Positions 29,549 to 41,082 are shown, numbered from the stretch's first letter. The stretch is 45,000 nt of DNA from Prorocentrum cordatum (GCA_963575745.1 CAUYUJ010015033.1:293756-338755); one strand, 5' to 3'. Notes: generated by a model not told the origin, from the sequence alone. A program made the numbers and translations.

Positions 29549-30750
29549 ACCATTAAACCTGGGCCGGCACGGAAACGGAAAGAGCGCTTCAGAAACAGAA
29601 ACCGAAATTACTCACGCCACCGTTCGTTCGTACTGGGAACCTTGGCGTTGAAAGCTTGTTACGTCACCACGCGCTCTTGGGAGCCTTGGTGTTCAGAGAT
29701 TGTTGCGTTGCCGCCCATTCCTGAGCCTTGGCTGGGCCTTGGTGTCAGGAACTTGTTACGTCATCGCTCCCTGCTGGGAGCCTTGGTCTTATCAGCTTGT
29801 TTACGTCACCGTTCGCTTTTGGGAGCCTTGGTGTGAAAAGCATTTTGCGTTACCGATCGCTCTTTGTTTGGCTTCTCTGAGCCTTCTTGGGAGTCCTGTT
29901 GCGGCCCTTTTTGATGCCCTTTGGGCGCCTCTTGGAGGCCTCTTGGAGCTTCTTGGGGGTCTGTGGGGGCCTCCTGGGGGCGTCTTGGGGCGAAAGGCTA
30001 GGCTCTCGGGTTCGTGGTCCCCCTTCTGCGGCCGTCTTGGGGCCCTCTTGGGCCGTCTTGGGCGCCTCTTGGGCTGTCTTGGCGCCCTCTTGGGCCGTTT
30101 GGGGGGCCTCTTGGAAGCCTCTTGGGCCGTCTTGGGGCGGTCTTGGGGGCCTCTTGGACCGTCTTCAACGCCGTGGAAGCCGAAAAGCCGTGCATGCTAC
30201 AAATGTACGTTTTCCTATAGGAAAATCACTGATTTTGGCCTCCTGATGGACTCGTCGAACGCCTCTTGGGGGCATCTTGGAGCTTCTTTGGGCGCTGTGG
30301 GGGCCTCCCGGGAGCGTCTGGGAAGATAAGCTAGACTTGTCGGTTCGTGGTCCCCCTCTCGGGGCCGTCTTGGGGCCCTCTTGGGCCGTCTTGGGCGCCT
30401 CTTGGGCCGTCTGGGAGCCCTCTTGGGCCGTTTTGGGGGCCTCTTGGGAGCCTCTTGGGCCGTCCTGGGGCGGTCTTGGGGGCCTCTTGGGCCGTCGTCA
30501 ACGCCGTGAAAAGCGAAAAGCCGTAGATGCTAAAAATATACGTTTTCCGTTGGAAAATCTATGATTTTGGCCTCTTGGGGCCCTCTTCGGACGCCCCTTG
30601 GGCGCCTCTTGGGGGCTTCTTGGGGGCCTCTTGGGGGCCTCTTGGGGCTGTCTGGGGCCCTCTGGGACGGAAAAAAAGTGAAATCCGAAAACCATGCAAA
30701 AACCTAAAGGGAAAACCCCAAAGATTCAGAAAAACATACAACAACCGTAG
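29549..30750 (+). repeat. Composite satellite unit 9, head shortened
   Basis: It begins ACCATTAAACCTGGGCCGGC, so the GGGCTTCGCCC box and left hairpin arm are deleted while the right arm remains. It contains the perfect AT-rich palindrome TTTTCCTATAGGAAAA. Confidence 0.85.
30210..30225. repeat. AT-rich 16-bp palindrome (best copy)
   Basis: TTTTCCTATAGGAAAA is fully self-complementary. Variants of this dyad (TTTTCCNNNAGGAAA) recur about every 330 bp through the satellite, directly after ATGCTAAAAATNTACG and before AATCAATGATTT. Confidence 0.85.
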
Positions 30751-32310
30751 GGAAAACCTCCCCTGGACCCCTCCCCTGGACCCCTCCCCTGGACCCCTCC
30801 CTTGAGGGCTTCGCCCCTGCTCAACGTCACTCGCTCGTACCTCGCTCTTTCCGTCACCTGGGCCGGCACGGAAACGGAAAGAGCGCTTCAGAAACAGAAA
30901 CCGAAATTACTCACGCCACCGTTCGTTCGTACTGGGAACCTTGGCGGTGAGAGCTTGTTACGTCACCGCGCGCTCTTGGGAGCCGTGGTGTACAGAGATT
31001 GTTGCGTTGCCGCCCGTTCCTGAGCCTTGGCTGGGCCTTGGTGTCAGGAACTTGTTACGTCATCGCTCCCTGCTGGGAGCCTTGGTCTTATCAGCTTGTT
31101 TACGTCACCGTTCGCTCTTGGGAGCCTTGGTGTGAAGAGCATTTTGCGTTACCGATCGCTCTTTGTTTGGCTTCTCTGAGCCTTCTTGGGAGTCCTGTTG
31201 CGGCCCTTTTTGATGCCCTTTGGGGGCCTCTTGGAGGCCTCTTGGAGCTTTTGGGGGGCTGTGGGGGCCTCCTGGGAGCGTCTTGGGGCGAAAGGCTAGG
31301 CTCTCGGGTTCGTGGTCCCCCTTCTGCGGCCGTCTTGGGGCCCTCTTGGGCCGTATGGGGCGCCTCTTGGGCCGTCTTGGCGCCCTCTTGGGCCGTTTTG
31401 GGGGGCCTCTTGGAAGCCTCTGGGGCCGTCTTGGGGCGGTCTTGGGGGCCTCTTGGACCGTCTTCAACGCCGTGGAAGCCGAAAAGCCGTAAAATCACTG
31501 ATGTTGGCCTCCTGATGGCCTCGTCGAACGCCTCTTGGGAGCCTCTTGGAGCTTCTTTGGGGGCTGTGGGGGCCTCCCGGGAGCGTCTGGGGGCGATAGG
31601 CTAGACTTGTCGATTCGTGGTCCCCCTCTCGGGGCCGTCTTGGGGCCCTCCTGGGCCGTCTTGGGCGCCTCTTGGGCCGTCTGGGGGCCCTCTTGGGCCG
31701 TTTGGGAGGCCTCTTGGAAGCCTCTGGGGCCGTCTTGGGGCGGTCTGGGGGGCCTCTTGGACCGTCTTCAACGCCGTGGAAGCCGAAAAGCCGTGCATGC
31801 TAAAAATGTACGTTTTCCTATGGGAAAAATAGTTTTAGCATCCTGATGGCCTCGTCGGACGCCTCTTGGGGGCCTGGGGGCTTCTTTGGGGGCTGTGGGG
31901 GCCTCCCGGGAGCGTCTTGGAGCGACAGGTTAAACTTTTCGGTTCGTGGTCCCCCTCTTGGGGCCGTCTTGGGGCCCTCTTGTGCCGTCTTGGGCGCCTC
32001 TTGGGCCGTCGGGGGGCCTCTTGGGAGCCTCTTGGGCCGTTTTGGGGTCTTGGGGGCCTCGTGGGCCGTCGTCAACGCCGTGAAAGGCGAAAAGCCGTAG
32101 ATGCTAAAAATATACATTTGCCTCGGGAAAAATATATGATTTGGGCCTCTTGGGGCCCTCTTGGGACGCCCCTTGGGCGCCTCTTGGGGGCCTCTTGGGA
32201 GCCTCTTGGGCCGTATGGGGCGGTCTTGGGCTCTCTTGGAGCGCTCTTCGGCCGTCCAGAGGGAGAGTCCGAAAAACATGCAAAAACCATAGGAAAACCT
32301 CCAAAATAGG
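30751..32310 (+). repeat. Composite satellite unit 10, with three sub-units
   Basis: The longest unit (about 1.56 kb). The head is preceded by four copies of CCCCTCCCCTGGAC. It has one more sub-unit of about 330 bp than most units, with AT-rich boxes near 31495 (damaged), 31810 and 32105. Confidence 0.85.
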
Positions 32311-33520
32311 ACCATTAGCCCCTGCCTGTGCGCCTCGCCCCTCCCCTGGACCCCTCCCTAGAAGGCTTCGCCCCCTGCTCAACGTCACTCGCTCGTACCT
32401 CGCTCTGTCCGTCACCCCGCCTGTGCGCCTCGCCCCTCCCCTTGACCCCTCCCTAGAAGGGCTTCGCCCCCTGCTCAACGTCACTCGCTCGTACCTCGCT
32501 CTTTCCGTCACCCGTTCTTGAGCCTTGGCTGGGCCTTGGTGTCAGGAACTTGTTACGTCATCGCTCCCTGCTGGGAGCCTTGGTCTTATAAGCTTGTTTA
32601 CGTCACCGTTCGCTCTTGGGAGCCTTGGTGTGAAGAGCATTTTGCGTTACCGATCGCTCTTTATTTGGCGTCTCTGGGCCTTGCTGGGAAGTCCTATTGC
32701 GGCCCTTTTTAAAGCCCTTTGGGGGCCTCTTGGGGGCCTCTTGGGGCTTCTTGGGGTTCTGTGGGGCCTCCTGGGAGCGTCTTGGGGCGAAAGGCTAGAC
32801 TCTCGGGTTCGTGGTCCCCCTTCTGGGGCCGTCTTGGGGCCCTCCTGGGCCGTCTTGGGCGCCTCTTGGGCCGTCTTGGCGCCCTCTTGGGCCGTTTGGG
32901 GGGCCTCTTGGAAGCCTCTGGGGCCGTCTTGGGGCGGTCTTGGGGGCCTCTTGGACCGTCTTCAACGCCGTGGAAGCCGAAAAGCCGTGTATGCTAAAAA
33001 TGTACGTTTTCCTATAAGAAATCAATGATTTTGGCCTCCTGATGGCCTCGTCGGACGCCTCTTGGGGGCCTCTTGGGGCTTCTTTGGGGGCTGTGGGGGC
33101 CTCCCGGGAGCGTCTGGGGGCGATAGGCTGGACTTTCCGGTTCGTGGTCCCCCTCTTGGGGCCTCTTGGGCCGTCTCGGGCGCCTCTTGGGCCGTCTGGG
33201 GGCCATCTGAAGCCGTTTTGGGGGCCTCTTGGGAGCCTCTTGGGCCGTTTGGGGGCGGTCTCGGGGGCCTCTTGGGCCGTCGTCAACGCTGTGAAAAGCG
33301 AAAAGCCGTAGATGCTAAAAATATAAATTTGCCTCGGGGGAATCGATGAGTTTGGCCTCTTGGGGCCTCTTGGGACGCCCCTTTGGGCGCCTCTTGGGGA
33401 CCTCTTGGGGGCCTCTTGGGCCGTCTTGGGCGGTCTTGGGCTCTCTTGGAGCGCTCTTCGGCCGTCTGGAGGGAGAATCCGAAAAACATGCAAAAACCCT
33501 AGGGAAAACCCCAAAAATAT
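32311..33520 (+). repeat. Composite satellite unit 11, head duplicated
   Basis: The head segment with the AGAAGG/GCTTCGCCCC box is present twice, 96 bp apart (32362 and 32458). The right hairpin arm and the first TTACGTCACC sub-repeat are missing, because CCGTCACCCGTTCTTGAGCC joins the two regions. Confidence 0.85.
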
Positions 33521-34368
33521 TACCATCAGACCCCGCCTCTGGACCTCGCCCCTCCCCTGGACCCCTCCCTAGAAGGCTTCGCCCCTGCTCAACGTCACTC
33601 GCTCGTACCTCGCTCTTTCCGTCACCCATCCACTCCGCCTACGCCCCCCCCTGGAACCCCCCCTTAAGGGGCTTCGCCCAAAACACAACGTCATCACTCG
33701 TACCTCGCTCTTTCCGTTACCTGGCCCGGCACAGAAACGGAAAGAGCGCTTCAGAAACGGAAACCCAAATTACTCACACCACCGATCGTACTGGAAGCCT
33801 TTGCCTTGAGAGCTTGTTATGTCACCCCTCGCTCGTGAGAGCCTTGGTGTGCAAAGATTGTTGCGTTGCCGCCCGTTCCTGAGCCGTGTCAGGAACTTGT
33901 TACGTCACCGCTCTCTGCTGGGAGCCTTGGTCTTATCAGCTTTTTAACGTCACCGTTCGCTCTTGGGAGCCTTGGCGTGAAGAGCATTTGCGTTACCGAT
34001 CGCTCTTTATTTGGCGTCCCTGGGCCTTCTTAGGAGTCCTGTTGCAGCCCTTGTTGGGCCCTTTTGGAAGCCTCTTGGGAGCCTTTTGGGGGCCTCTTGG
34101 GGCTTATTGGGGGGCTCTGGGGGCCTCCTGGAAGCTTCTTGAGACGAAAGGCTAGACTTTTCGGTTCGTGGTCCCCCTCTTGGGGCCGTCTTGGGGCCCT
34201 CTTGGGCCGTCTTGGGCGCCTTTTGGGCCGTCTTGGCGCCCTCTTGGGCCGTTTTGGGGGCCTCTTGGAAACATCTTGGGCCGCCTTGGGGCGGTCGTGG
34301 GGGCCTCTTGGGCCGTCGTCAACGCCGTGAAAGGCGAAAAGCCGTAGATGCTAAAAATATACGTTTTT
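33521..34368 (+). repeat. Composite satellite unit 12, left part
   Basis: Again two head boxes (33572 and 33667). One of the TTACGTCA sub-repeats is partly deleted (CGTTCCTGAGCCGTGTCAGG). The unit is interrupted inside its AT-rich box, in ATACGTTTTT, by the inserted segment that follows. Confidence 0.85.
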
Positions 34369-34380
34369 ACCTAACAGCGA
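34369..34380 (+). repeat. Left terminal inverted repeat
   Basis: ACCTAACAGCGA, directly after the T run of the satellite's ATACGTTTTT. Confidence 0.75.
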
Positions 34381-34437
34381 AGACTGATAGGTTTCTAATG
34401 GTGTAAAAAGATAGCAGCACATTACTCCACAGGGGGG

Positions 34438-34505
34438 TCTGGGCAGCCGTTGGGGAGCCGTTGGGGGGCCGTTGGGGGGCCGTTGGGGGGCCGTTGGGGA
34501 TTGCC
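34438..34505 (+). repeat. GCCGTTGGGGG tandem repeat
   Basis: About five copies of an 11-12 base unit (GCCGTTGGGGAG, GCCGTTGGGGG), differing in G-run length. Confidence 0.9.
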
Positions 34506-34529
34506 GGGGAACCTCGTTTTTCGCAAACA

Positions 34530-34975
34530 GTCACACACTTCGTGCTCTTCGACCTCCCAGAACTCCATTCTTCGACCTCCCAGAACTCCATTCCCGGGCC
34601 ACATTCTGAATGCCCCGCCAACTGTAGGCCACTTCGTGGTCTTCGAGTTCCCAGAACTCCAGTTAGCTGTACGATTTTGGATGCCCGGAGCCAACTGTAG
34701 GCCACTTCGTGGTCTTCGAGTTCCCAGAACTCCATTCCCGGGCCACATTTTGGATGCCCGGAGCCAACTGTAGGCCACTTCGTGTCTTCGAGTTCCCAGA
34801 ACTCCATTCCCGGGCCACATTTTGGATGCCCGGAGCCAACTGTAGGCCACTTCGTGCTCTTGGACTTCCCAGAACTCCATTCCTGGGTATGATTTTGAAT
34901 GCCCGGAGCAAACTGTAGGCCACTTCGTGTTCTTCGAGTTCCCAGAATTCCATTCCCTGGCCACATTTTGAATGC
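34530..34975 (+). repeat. 73-bp minisatellite, about 6 copies
   Basis: TAGGCCACTTCGTG recurs at 34625, 34698, 34771, 34843 and 34916, a period of 72-73 bp, with an earlier diverged start. Each unit carries CCCAGAACTCCATTCCCGGG and a GATTTTG or CATTTTG variant. The first copies contain a short CTTCGACCTCCCAGAACTCC duplication. Confidence 0.92.
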
Positions 34976-36662
34976 TGAGGCAGGCTGATGCTGAGGCTGA
35001 GGCAGGCTGAGGCAGGCTGAGGCTGAGGCCGAAGCTGAAGGCAGACTCAGGCTGAGGCTGATGCAGGCTGAGGCTGAGGCTGAAGCAGGCTGAGGCTGAT
35101 GCAGGCTGAGGCTGAGGCAGGCTGAGGCTGAGGCTGAGGCTGATGCAGGCTGAGGCTGAGGCAGGCTGAGACTGAAGCCGAGGCTGAAGGCAGATTGAGG
35201 CTGAGGCTGAAGCAGGCCGAGGCTGAGGCTGAGGCTGAGGCAGGCTGAGGCTGAGGCTGAGGCAGGCTGATGCTGAGGCTGAGGCTGAGGCTGAGGCTGA
35301 TGCAGGCTGAGGCTGAGGCAGGCCGAGGCCGAGGCCGAGGCTGAAGGCAGACTGAGGCTGAGGCTGCAGGCTGAGGCTGAGGCAGGCTGAGGCTGAGGCT
35401 GAGGCAGGCTGAGGCAGGCTGAGGCTGAGGCTGAGGCTGAGGCAGGCTGAGGCTGAGGCAGGCTGAGGCTGAGGCTGATGCAGGCTGAGGCAGAGGCAGG
35501 CTGAGACTGAAGCCGAGGCTGAAGGCAGATTGAGGCTGAGGCTGAGGCAGAGGCAGGCTGAGGCTGCGGCTGAGGCAGGCTGATGCTGAGGCAGGCTGAG
35601 GCTGAGGCTGAGGCTGATGCAGGCTGAGGCTGAGGCTGAGGCGAGGCTGAAGGCAGACTGAGGCTGAGGCTGAAGCAGGCTGAGGCTGAGGCTGAGGCAG
35701 GCTGAGGCTGAGGCTGAGGCAGGCTGATGCTGAGCCAGGCTGAGGCTGAGGCTGAGGCTGAAGCAGGCTGAGGCTGAGGCTGAGACTGAGGCCGAGGCCG
35801 AGGCCGAGGCTGAAGGCAGACTGATGCTGAGGCTGAAGCAGGCTGAGGCTGAGGCTGAGGCAGGCTGAGGCTGAGGCTGAGGCAGGCTGAGGCTGAGGCT
35901 GAGGCTGATGCAGGCTGAGGCTGCAGGCTGAGGCTGAGGCCGAGGCTGAAGGCAGACTGAGGCTGAGGCTGAAGCAGGCTGAGGCTGAGGCTGAGGCAGG
36001 CTGAGGCTGAGGCTGCAGGCTGATGCTGAGGCAGGCTGAGGCTGAGGCTGAGGCTGATGCAGGCTGAGGCTGAGGCAGGCTGAGGCTGAGGCCGAGGCTG
36101 AAGGCAGACTGAGGCTGAGGCTGAAGCAGGCTGAGGCTGAGGCTGAGGCAGGCTGAGGCTGAGGCTGAGGCAGGCTGATGCTGAGGCAGGCTGAGGCTGA
36201 GGCTGAGGCTGATGCAGGCTGAGGCTGAGGCAGGCTGAGGCTGAGGCCGAGGCTGAAGGCAGACTGAGGCTGAGGCTGGCTGAGGCTGAGGCTGAGGCTG
36301 AGGCTGAGGCAGGCTGAGGCTGAGGCTGAGGCAGGCTGATGCTGAGGCAGGCTGAGGCTGAGGCTGCAGGCTGAGGCTGAGGCTGAGGCTGAGGCCGAGG
36401 CTGAAGGCAGACTGAGGCTGAGGCTGAAGCAGGCTGAGGCTGAGGCAGGCTGAGGCTGAGGCTGAGGCAGGCTGATGCTGAGGCTGGCTGGCTGAGGCAG
36501 GCTGAGGCTGAGGCTGAGGCAGGCTGAGGCAGGCTGAGGCTGAGGCCGAGGCTGCAGGCAGACTGAGGCTGAGGCTGCAGGCTGAGGCTGAGGCTGAGGC
36601 TGAGGCTGAGGCAGGCTGAGGCTGAGGCTGAGGCAGGCTGAGGCTGAGGCTGAGGCTAATGC
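34976..36662 (+). repeat. GAGGCT-based satellite with higher-order repeat of about 150 bp
   Basis: The basic words are GAGGCT, GAGGCAGGCT and GATGCT. The marker AAGGCAGACTGAGG or AAGGCAGATTGAGG recurs at 35038, 35187, 35344, 35522, 35650, 35813, 35949, 36101, 36256, 36404 and (as CAGGCAGACTG) 36555, so a higher-order unit of about 150 bp has been amplified about ten times. The minus strand is open throughout (Ser/Ala/Gln/Pro/Leu only) because no stop can be spelled in that phase; I do not call it a gene. Confidence 0.93.
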
Positions 36663-36776
36663 AGGCCACTGCGACTGTCATCGCGAATGCGACTACGACT
36701 GCGAGAACAGCAGAACTCTACAACTGGATTCTCATCTGAATCTTAAGGGGGATGCTTCCAGATATGCTCCTACACA
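36663..36776. other. Non-repetitive right interior of the inserted segment
   Basis: Short unique sequence between the hexamer satellite and the right terminal repeat, including GCGACTGTCATCGCGAATGC. No gene seen. Confidence 0.5.
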
Positions 36777-36788
36777 TCGCTGTTAGGT
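36777..36788 (-). repeat. Right terminal inverted repeat
   Basis: TCGCTGTTAGGT, the exact reverse complement of the left repeat. Confidence 0.75.
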
Positions 36789-37505
36789 TGCTTTGCCGGG
36801 ATAATCCTATGGAAAATCAATGATTTTGGTTGGGACGCCTCTTGGGCGCCTCTTGGACCGTCTTGGGGCCCTCTTGGGCAGCTTTGGGGGCCTCTTGGGA
36901 GCATCTTGGGCCGTCTTGGGGCGGTCTTGGGGGCCTCTTGGGCCGTCGTCAACGCCGTGAGAGCCGAAAAGCCTTATGCTAAAAATGTACCTTTTGCCCA
37001 ATAGAAAATCAATGATGTTGGCCTCCTGGTGGCCTCTTGGGACGCCTCTTGGGGGCCTCTTGGGGCTTCTTGGGGGGCTCTGGGGTCTCCTGCGAGCTTC
37101 CTTAGACGAAAGGCTAGACTTTTCGGTTCGTGGTCCCCCTCTTGGGGCCGTCTTGGGGCCCTCTTGGGCCGTCTTGGGCGCCTCGTGGGCCGTCTTGGGG
37201 CCCTCTTGGGTCGTTTTGGGGGCCTCTTGGGAGCCTCTTGGGCCGTCTTGGGGCGGTCTTGGGAGCCTCTTGGGCCGTCGTCAACGCCGTGAAAGCCGAA
37301 AAGCCGTATATGCTAAAAATGCACGTTCTCCTATGAAAAATCAATAATTTGGCCCTCTTGGGACGCCCCTTGGGCGCCTCTTGGGGGCCTCTTGGGGGCC
37401 TCTTGGGCCGTCTTTGGCGGTCTTGGGCTCTCTTGGAGCGCTCTTGGGCCGTCTTGGGGGGTAACCCGAAAAAAATGCAAAAACCCAAGGGAAGACAGCC
37501 AAAAA
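36789..37505 (+). repeat. Composite satellite unit 12, right part
   Basis: It resumes in the AT-rich dyad (TCCTATGGAAAATCAATGAT) and continues with two CTTGGGCC sub-units, with boxes near 36980 and 37320, up to the next head. Confidence 0.85.
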
Positions 37506-38800
37506 CGGCAATTAAACCCATCCACTTCCCGTACGCCCCCCGCTGGAACCCCCCCCCTTAAGGGGCTTCGCCCAAAACACAACGTCATCACTCGTACCTC
37601 GCTCTGTCCGTTACCTGGCCCGGCACAGAAACGGAAAAAGCGCTTCAGAAACAGAAACCGAAATTACTCACACCACCGTTCGTACCGGGAGCCTTGGCGT
37701 TGAGAGCTTGTTACGTCACCCCTCGCTCTTGGGAACCTTGGTGTTCAGAGATTGTTGCGTTGCCGCCCGTTCCTGAGCCTTGGCTGGGCCTTGGTGTCAG
37801 GAACTTGTTACGTCACCGCTCTCTGCTGGGAGCCTTGGTCGTATCAGCTTGTGCACGTCACCGTTCGCTCTTGGGAGCCTTGGCGTGAAGAGCTTTTTGC
37901 GTTACCGATCGCTCTTTATTTGGCGTTTCTGGGCCTTGTTGGGAGTCCTATTGCGGCCCTTTTAGATCCCTTTTGGACGCCTCTCGTGAACCTCTTGGGG
38001 GCCTCTGGGGGCTTCTTTGGGGGGCTCTGGGGGCCTCCTGGGAGCTTCTTGGGGCGAAAGGCTAGACTTTTCGGTTCGTGGTCCCCCTCTTGGGGCCGTC
38101 TTGGGGCCCTCTTGGGCCGCCTTGGGCGCCTCTTGGGCCGTCTTGGCGCCCTCTTGGGCCGTTGTAGGGGCCTCTTGGGAGCCCCTTGGGCCTTCTTGGG
38201 GCGGTCTTTGGGGCTTCGTGGACCGTCTTCAACGCCTTGAAAGCCGAAAAGCCCTATATGCTATAAATGCACCTTTTCCCATAGGAAATTAATGATTTTG
38301 GCCTCCTGGTGGCCTCTTGGGACGCCTCTTGAGAGCCTCTTGGGGCTTCTTGGGGGGCTCTTGGGGCCTCCTGGGAGCGTCTTGGGGCGAAAGGCTAAGC
38401 TTTTCGGTTCGTGGTCCCCCTCTTGGGGCCGTCTTGGGGCCCTCTTGGGCCGTCTTGGGCGCCACTTGGACCGTATTGGGGCCCTCTTGGGCCGTTTTGG
38501 AGGCCTCTTGGGAGCCTCTTGGGCCGTCTTGGGGCGGTCTTGGGGGCCCCTTGGGCCGTCGTCAACGCCGTGAAAGCCGAAAAGCCTTATATGCTAAAAA
38601 TATACGTTTTCCCATGGAAAATCAATAATTTGGGCCTCTTGGGCCCCTCTTCGGACGCCCCTTGGGCGCCTCTTGGGGGCCTCTTGGGGGCCTCTTGGGC
38701 CGTCTTGGGCGGTCTTGGGCTCTCTTGGAGCGCTCTCGGGCCGTCTTGGGGGGAAACCCGAAAAACGTGCAAAAGCCCAAAGGAAGACAGCCAAAAACAG
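37506..38800 (+). repeat. Composite satellite unit 13
   Basis: Full-length (about 1.29 kb) with GGGGCTTCGCCCAAAACACA, hairpin with one stem mismatch, complete TTACGTCA set (37700-37900, one GTGCACGTCACC variant) and two AT-rich boxes. Confidence 0.9.
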
Positions 38801-40080
38801 CCATAAACCCATCCACTTCCCATACGCCCCCACCTGGAACCCCCCCTTAAGGGCTTCGCCCAACACACAACGTCATCACTCGTACGTCGCTCTTTCCGTT
38901 ACCTGGGCCCGGCACAGAAACGGAAAGAGCGCTTCAGAAACAGAAACCGAAATTACTCACACCACCGTTCGTACCGGGAGCATTGGCGTTGAGAGCTTGT
39001 TACGTCACCCCTCGCTCTTGGGAGCCTTGGTGTTCAGAGATTGTTGCGTTGCCGCCCGTTCCTGAGCCTTGGCTGGGCCTTGGTGTCAGGAACTTGTTAC
39101 GTCACCGCTCTCTGCTGGGAGCCTTGCTCGTATCAGCCTGTGCACGTCACCGTTCGCTCTTGGGAGCATTGGTGTGAAGAGCTTTTTGCGTTACCGATCG
39201 CTCTCTATTTGGCGTCTCTGGGCCCTCTTGGGAGTCCTATTGCGGCCCTTTTCGAGCCCTTTTGGAGACCTCTTGTGAACCTCTTGGGGGCCTCTTGGGG
39301 CTTCTTGGAGGGCTCTGGGGGCCACCTGGGAGCTTCTTGGGGCGAAGGGCTACACGTTTCGGTTCGTGGTCCCCCTCTTGGGGCCGTTTTGGGGCCCTCT
39401 TGGGCCGTCTTGGGCGCCACTTGGGCCGTATTGGCGCCCTTTTGGGCCGTTTGAGGGGCCTCTTGGGAGCCTCTTGGGCCGTCTTGGGGCGGTCTTGGGG
39501 GCCTCTTGGAGCGTCTTCACATAGTGAAACCCGAAAAGCCGTGCATGCTAAAAATGCACCTTTTCCTTTCGGAAATCCATGATTTGGGCCTCTTGGTGGC
39601 CTCTTGGGACGCCTCTTGAGAGCCTCTTGGGGCTTCTTGGGCGGCTCTTGGGGCCTCCTGGGAGCATCTTGAGGCGAAAGGCCCGAATTTTCGGTTCGTG
39701 GTCCCCCTCTTGGGGCCGTCTTCGGGCCCTCTTGCCGTCTTGGGCGCCTCTTGGGCCGTCTTGGGGCCCTCTTGGGCCGTTTTGGGGGCCTCTTGGGAGC
39801 CTCTTGGGCCGTCGTGGGCCGGACTTGGGGGCCTCTTGGGCCGTCGTCAACGCCGTGAAAGCCGAAAAGCCTTATATGCTAAAAATGCACGTTTTCCTAT
39901 CGGAAATCGATGTTGTTGGCCTCTTGGGGGCCTGTTGGGGCGCCTCTTGGACGCCTCTCGGGGCGTCTCGGAAGCCTCTTGGGCCGATCTTTGGGGCCTC
40001 TTGGGCCGTCTAGGGCCCTTCTGCGAGGGAAAAGAAAAGAACGCGAAAAACATACAAAAATCCAAGGCAAACCCGAAAAC
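38801..40080 (+). repeat. Composite satellite unit 14
   Basis: Full-length (about 1.28 kb), closest to unit 13. The CGAAAGGCTAGAC box has mutated to CGAAGGGCTACACG in its first sub-unit. Confidence 0.9.
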
Positions 40081-41082
40081 GGCCATTAACGCCCTTTCCC
40101 CCGGTCCTCACCCCCCCCCTGGTTCCTCCCTGAAGGGCTTCGCCCAAACACACAACGTCATCACTCGTGCCTCGCTCTTTCCGTCACCTGGCCCGGCACA
40201 GAAACGGAAAGAGCGCTTCAGAAACAGAAGCCGAAATTACTCACACCACCGTTCGTACTGGGAGCATTGGCGTTGAGAGCTTGTTACGTCACCCCTCGCT
40301 CTTGGGAGCCTTGGTGTTCAGAGATTGTTGCGTTGCCGCCCGTTCCTGAGCCTTGGCTGGGCCTTGGTGTCAGGAACTTGTTACGTCACCGCTCTCTGCT
40401 GGGAGCGTTACCGATCGCTCATTACTTGGCGTTTCTGGGCCTTCTTCGGAGTCCTATTGCGGCCCTTTTAGAACCCTTTGGGAGGCCTCTTGGGAACCTC
40501 TTGGGGGCCTCTTGGGGCTTCTTCGGGGGCTCTTGGGGCCTCCTGGGAGCTTCCTAGGGCGAAAGGCTTCACTTTTCGGTTCGTGGTCCCCCTCTTGGGG
40601 CAGTCTTGGGGCCCTCTTGGACCGTCTTGGGCGCCTCTTGGGCCGTCTTGGCGCCCACTTGGGCCGTTTTGGGGGCCTCTAAAAGCTAAACTTTTCGGTT
40701 CGTGGTCCCCCCCTTGGGGCCGTCTTGGGGTCCTCTTGGGCCGTCTTGGGCGCCTCTTGGGCCGTCTTGGGGCCCTCTCGGGCCGGTTTGGGGGCCTCTT
40801 GGGAGCCTCTTAGGCCGTCCTGGGGCGGTCTTGGGGGCCTCTTGGGCAGTCGTTGACGCCATGAAAGCCAAAAAATCGCTTATGCTAAAAATGCACGTTT
40901 TCCTACGGAAAATCAATGATTTGGGTTGGGACGCCTCTTGGGCGCCTCTTGAGGCGTCTCAGAAGCCTCTGGAGCCGTCGTTGGGCCGTCTTGGGCAGGT
41001 TGGACCGTCTTGGAGCCGTCTTGGACCCCTCTTGGACCGTCTTGAGCGCCCAAGACGGCCCAAGAAGCGCCTTAGAGGCGTT
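40081..41082 (+). repeat. Composite satellite unit 15, terminal
   Basis: The sub-repeat set is shortened (TGCTGGGAGCGTTACCGATC joins the third copy to the last). A deletion at 40680 fuses two sub-units. The unit ends in a small snap-back at 41030-41065 and the conserved tail box. Confidence 0.88.
41030..41065. repeat. Snap-back hairpin ending the second satellite block
   Basis: 15-base arms TCTTGGACCGTCTTG and CAAGACGGCCCAAGA with one mismatch around the 6-base loop AGCGCC. The same kind of terminus is seen at 20117-20172. Confidence 0.85.

Larger units (their letters stand above)
34369..36788. mobile_element. 2.4-kb insertion with 12-bp terminal inverted repeats
   Basis: The segment begins ACCTAACAGCGA (34369-34380) and ends TCGCTGTTAGGT (36777-36788), exact reverse complements. 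It interrupts the conserved AT-rich box of a satellite unit; the unit resumes at TCCTATGGAAAATCAATG (36805) in the expected phase. About 16 bases (TGCTTTGCCGGGATAA) separate the right repeat from the resuming unit. No transposase frame is present, so if mobile it is non-autonomous. Its body is almost entirely minisatellite. No clear target-site duplication was seen. Confidence 0.65.

Noticed and set aside
35047-36681. 544-codon Ser/Ala/Gln/Pro/Leu frame
   Set aside because: It is the translation of the GAGGCT hexamer satellite; stop-free by composition only.
19130-41000. Many 60-260 codon frames with repeated GPSWAVLGASW or ERSKRAQDRPRRPKRPPRG patterns
   Set aside because: Phase-shifted translations of the CTTGGGCC satellite; equivalent frames exist on both strands and change phase between units.
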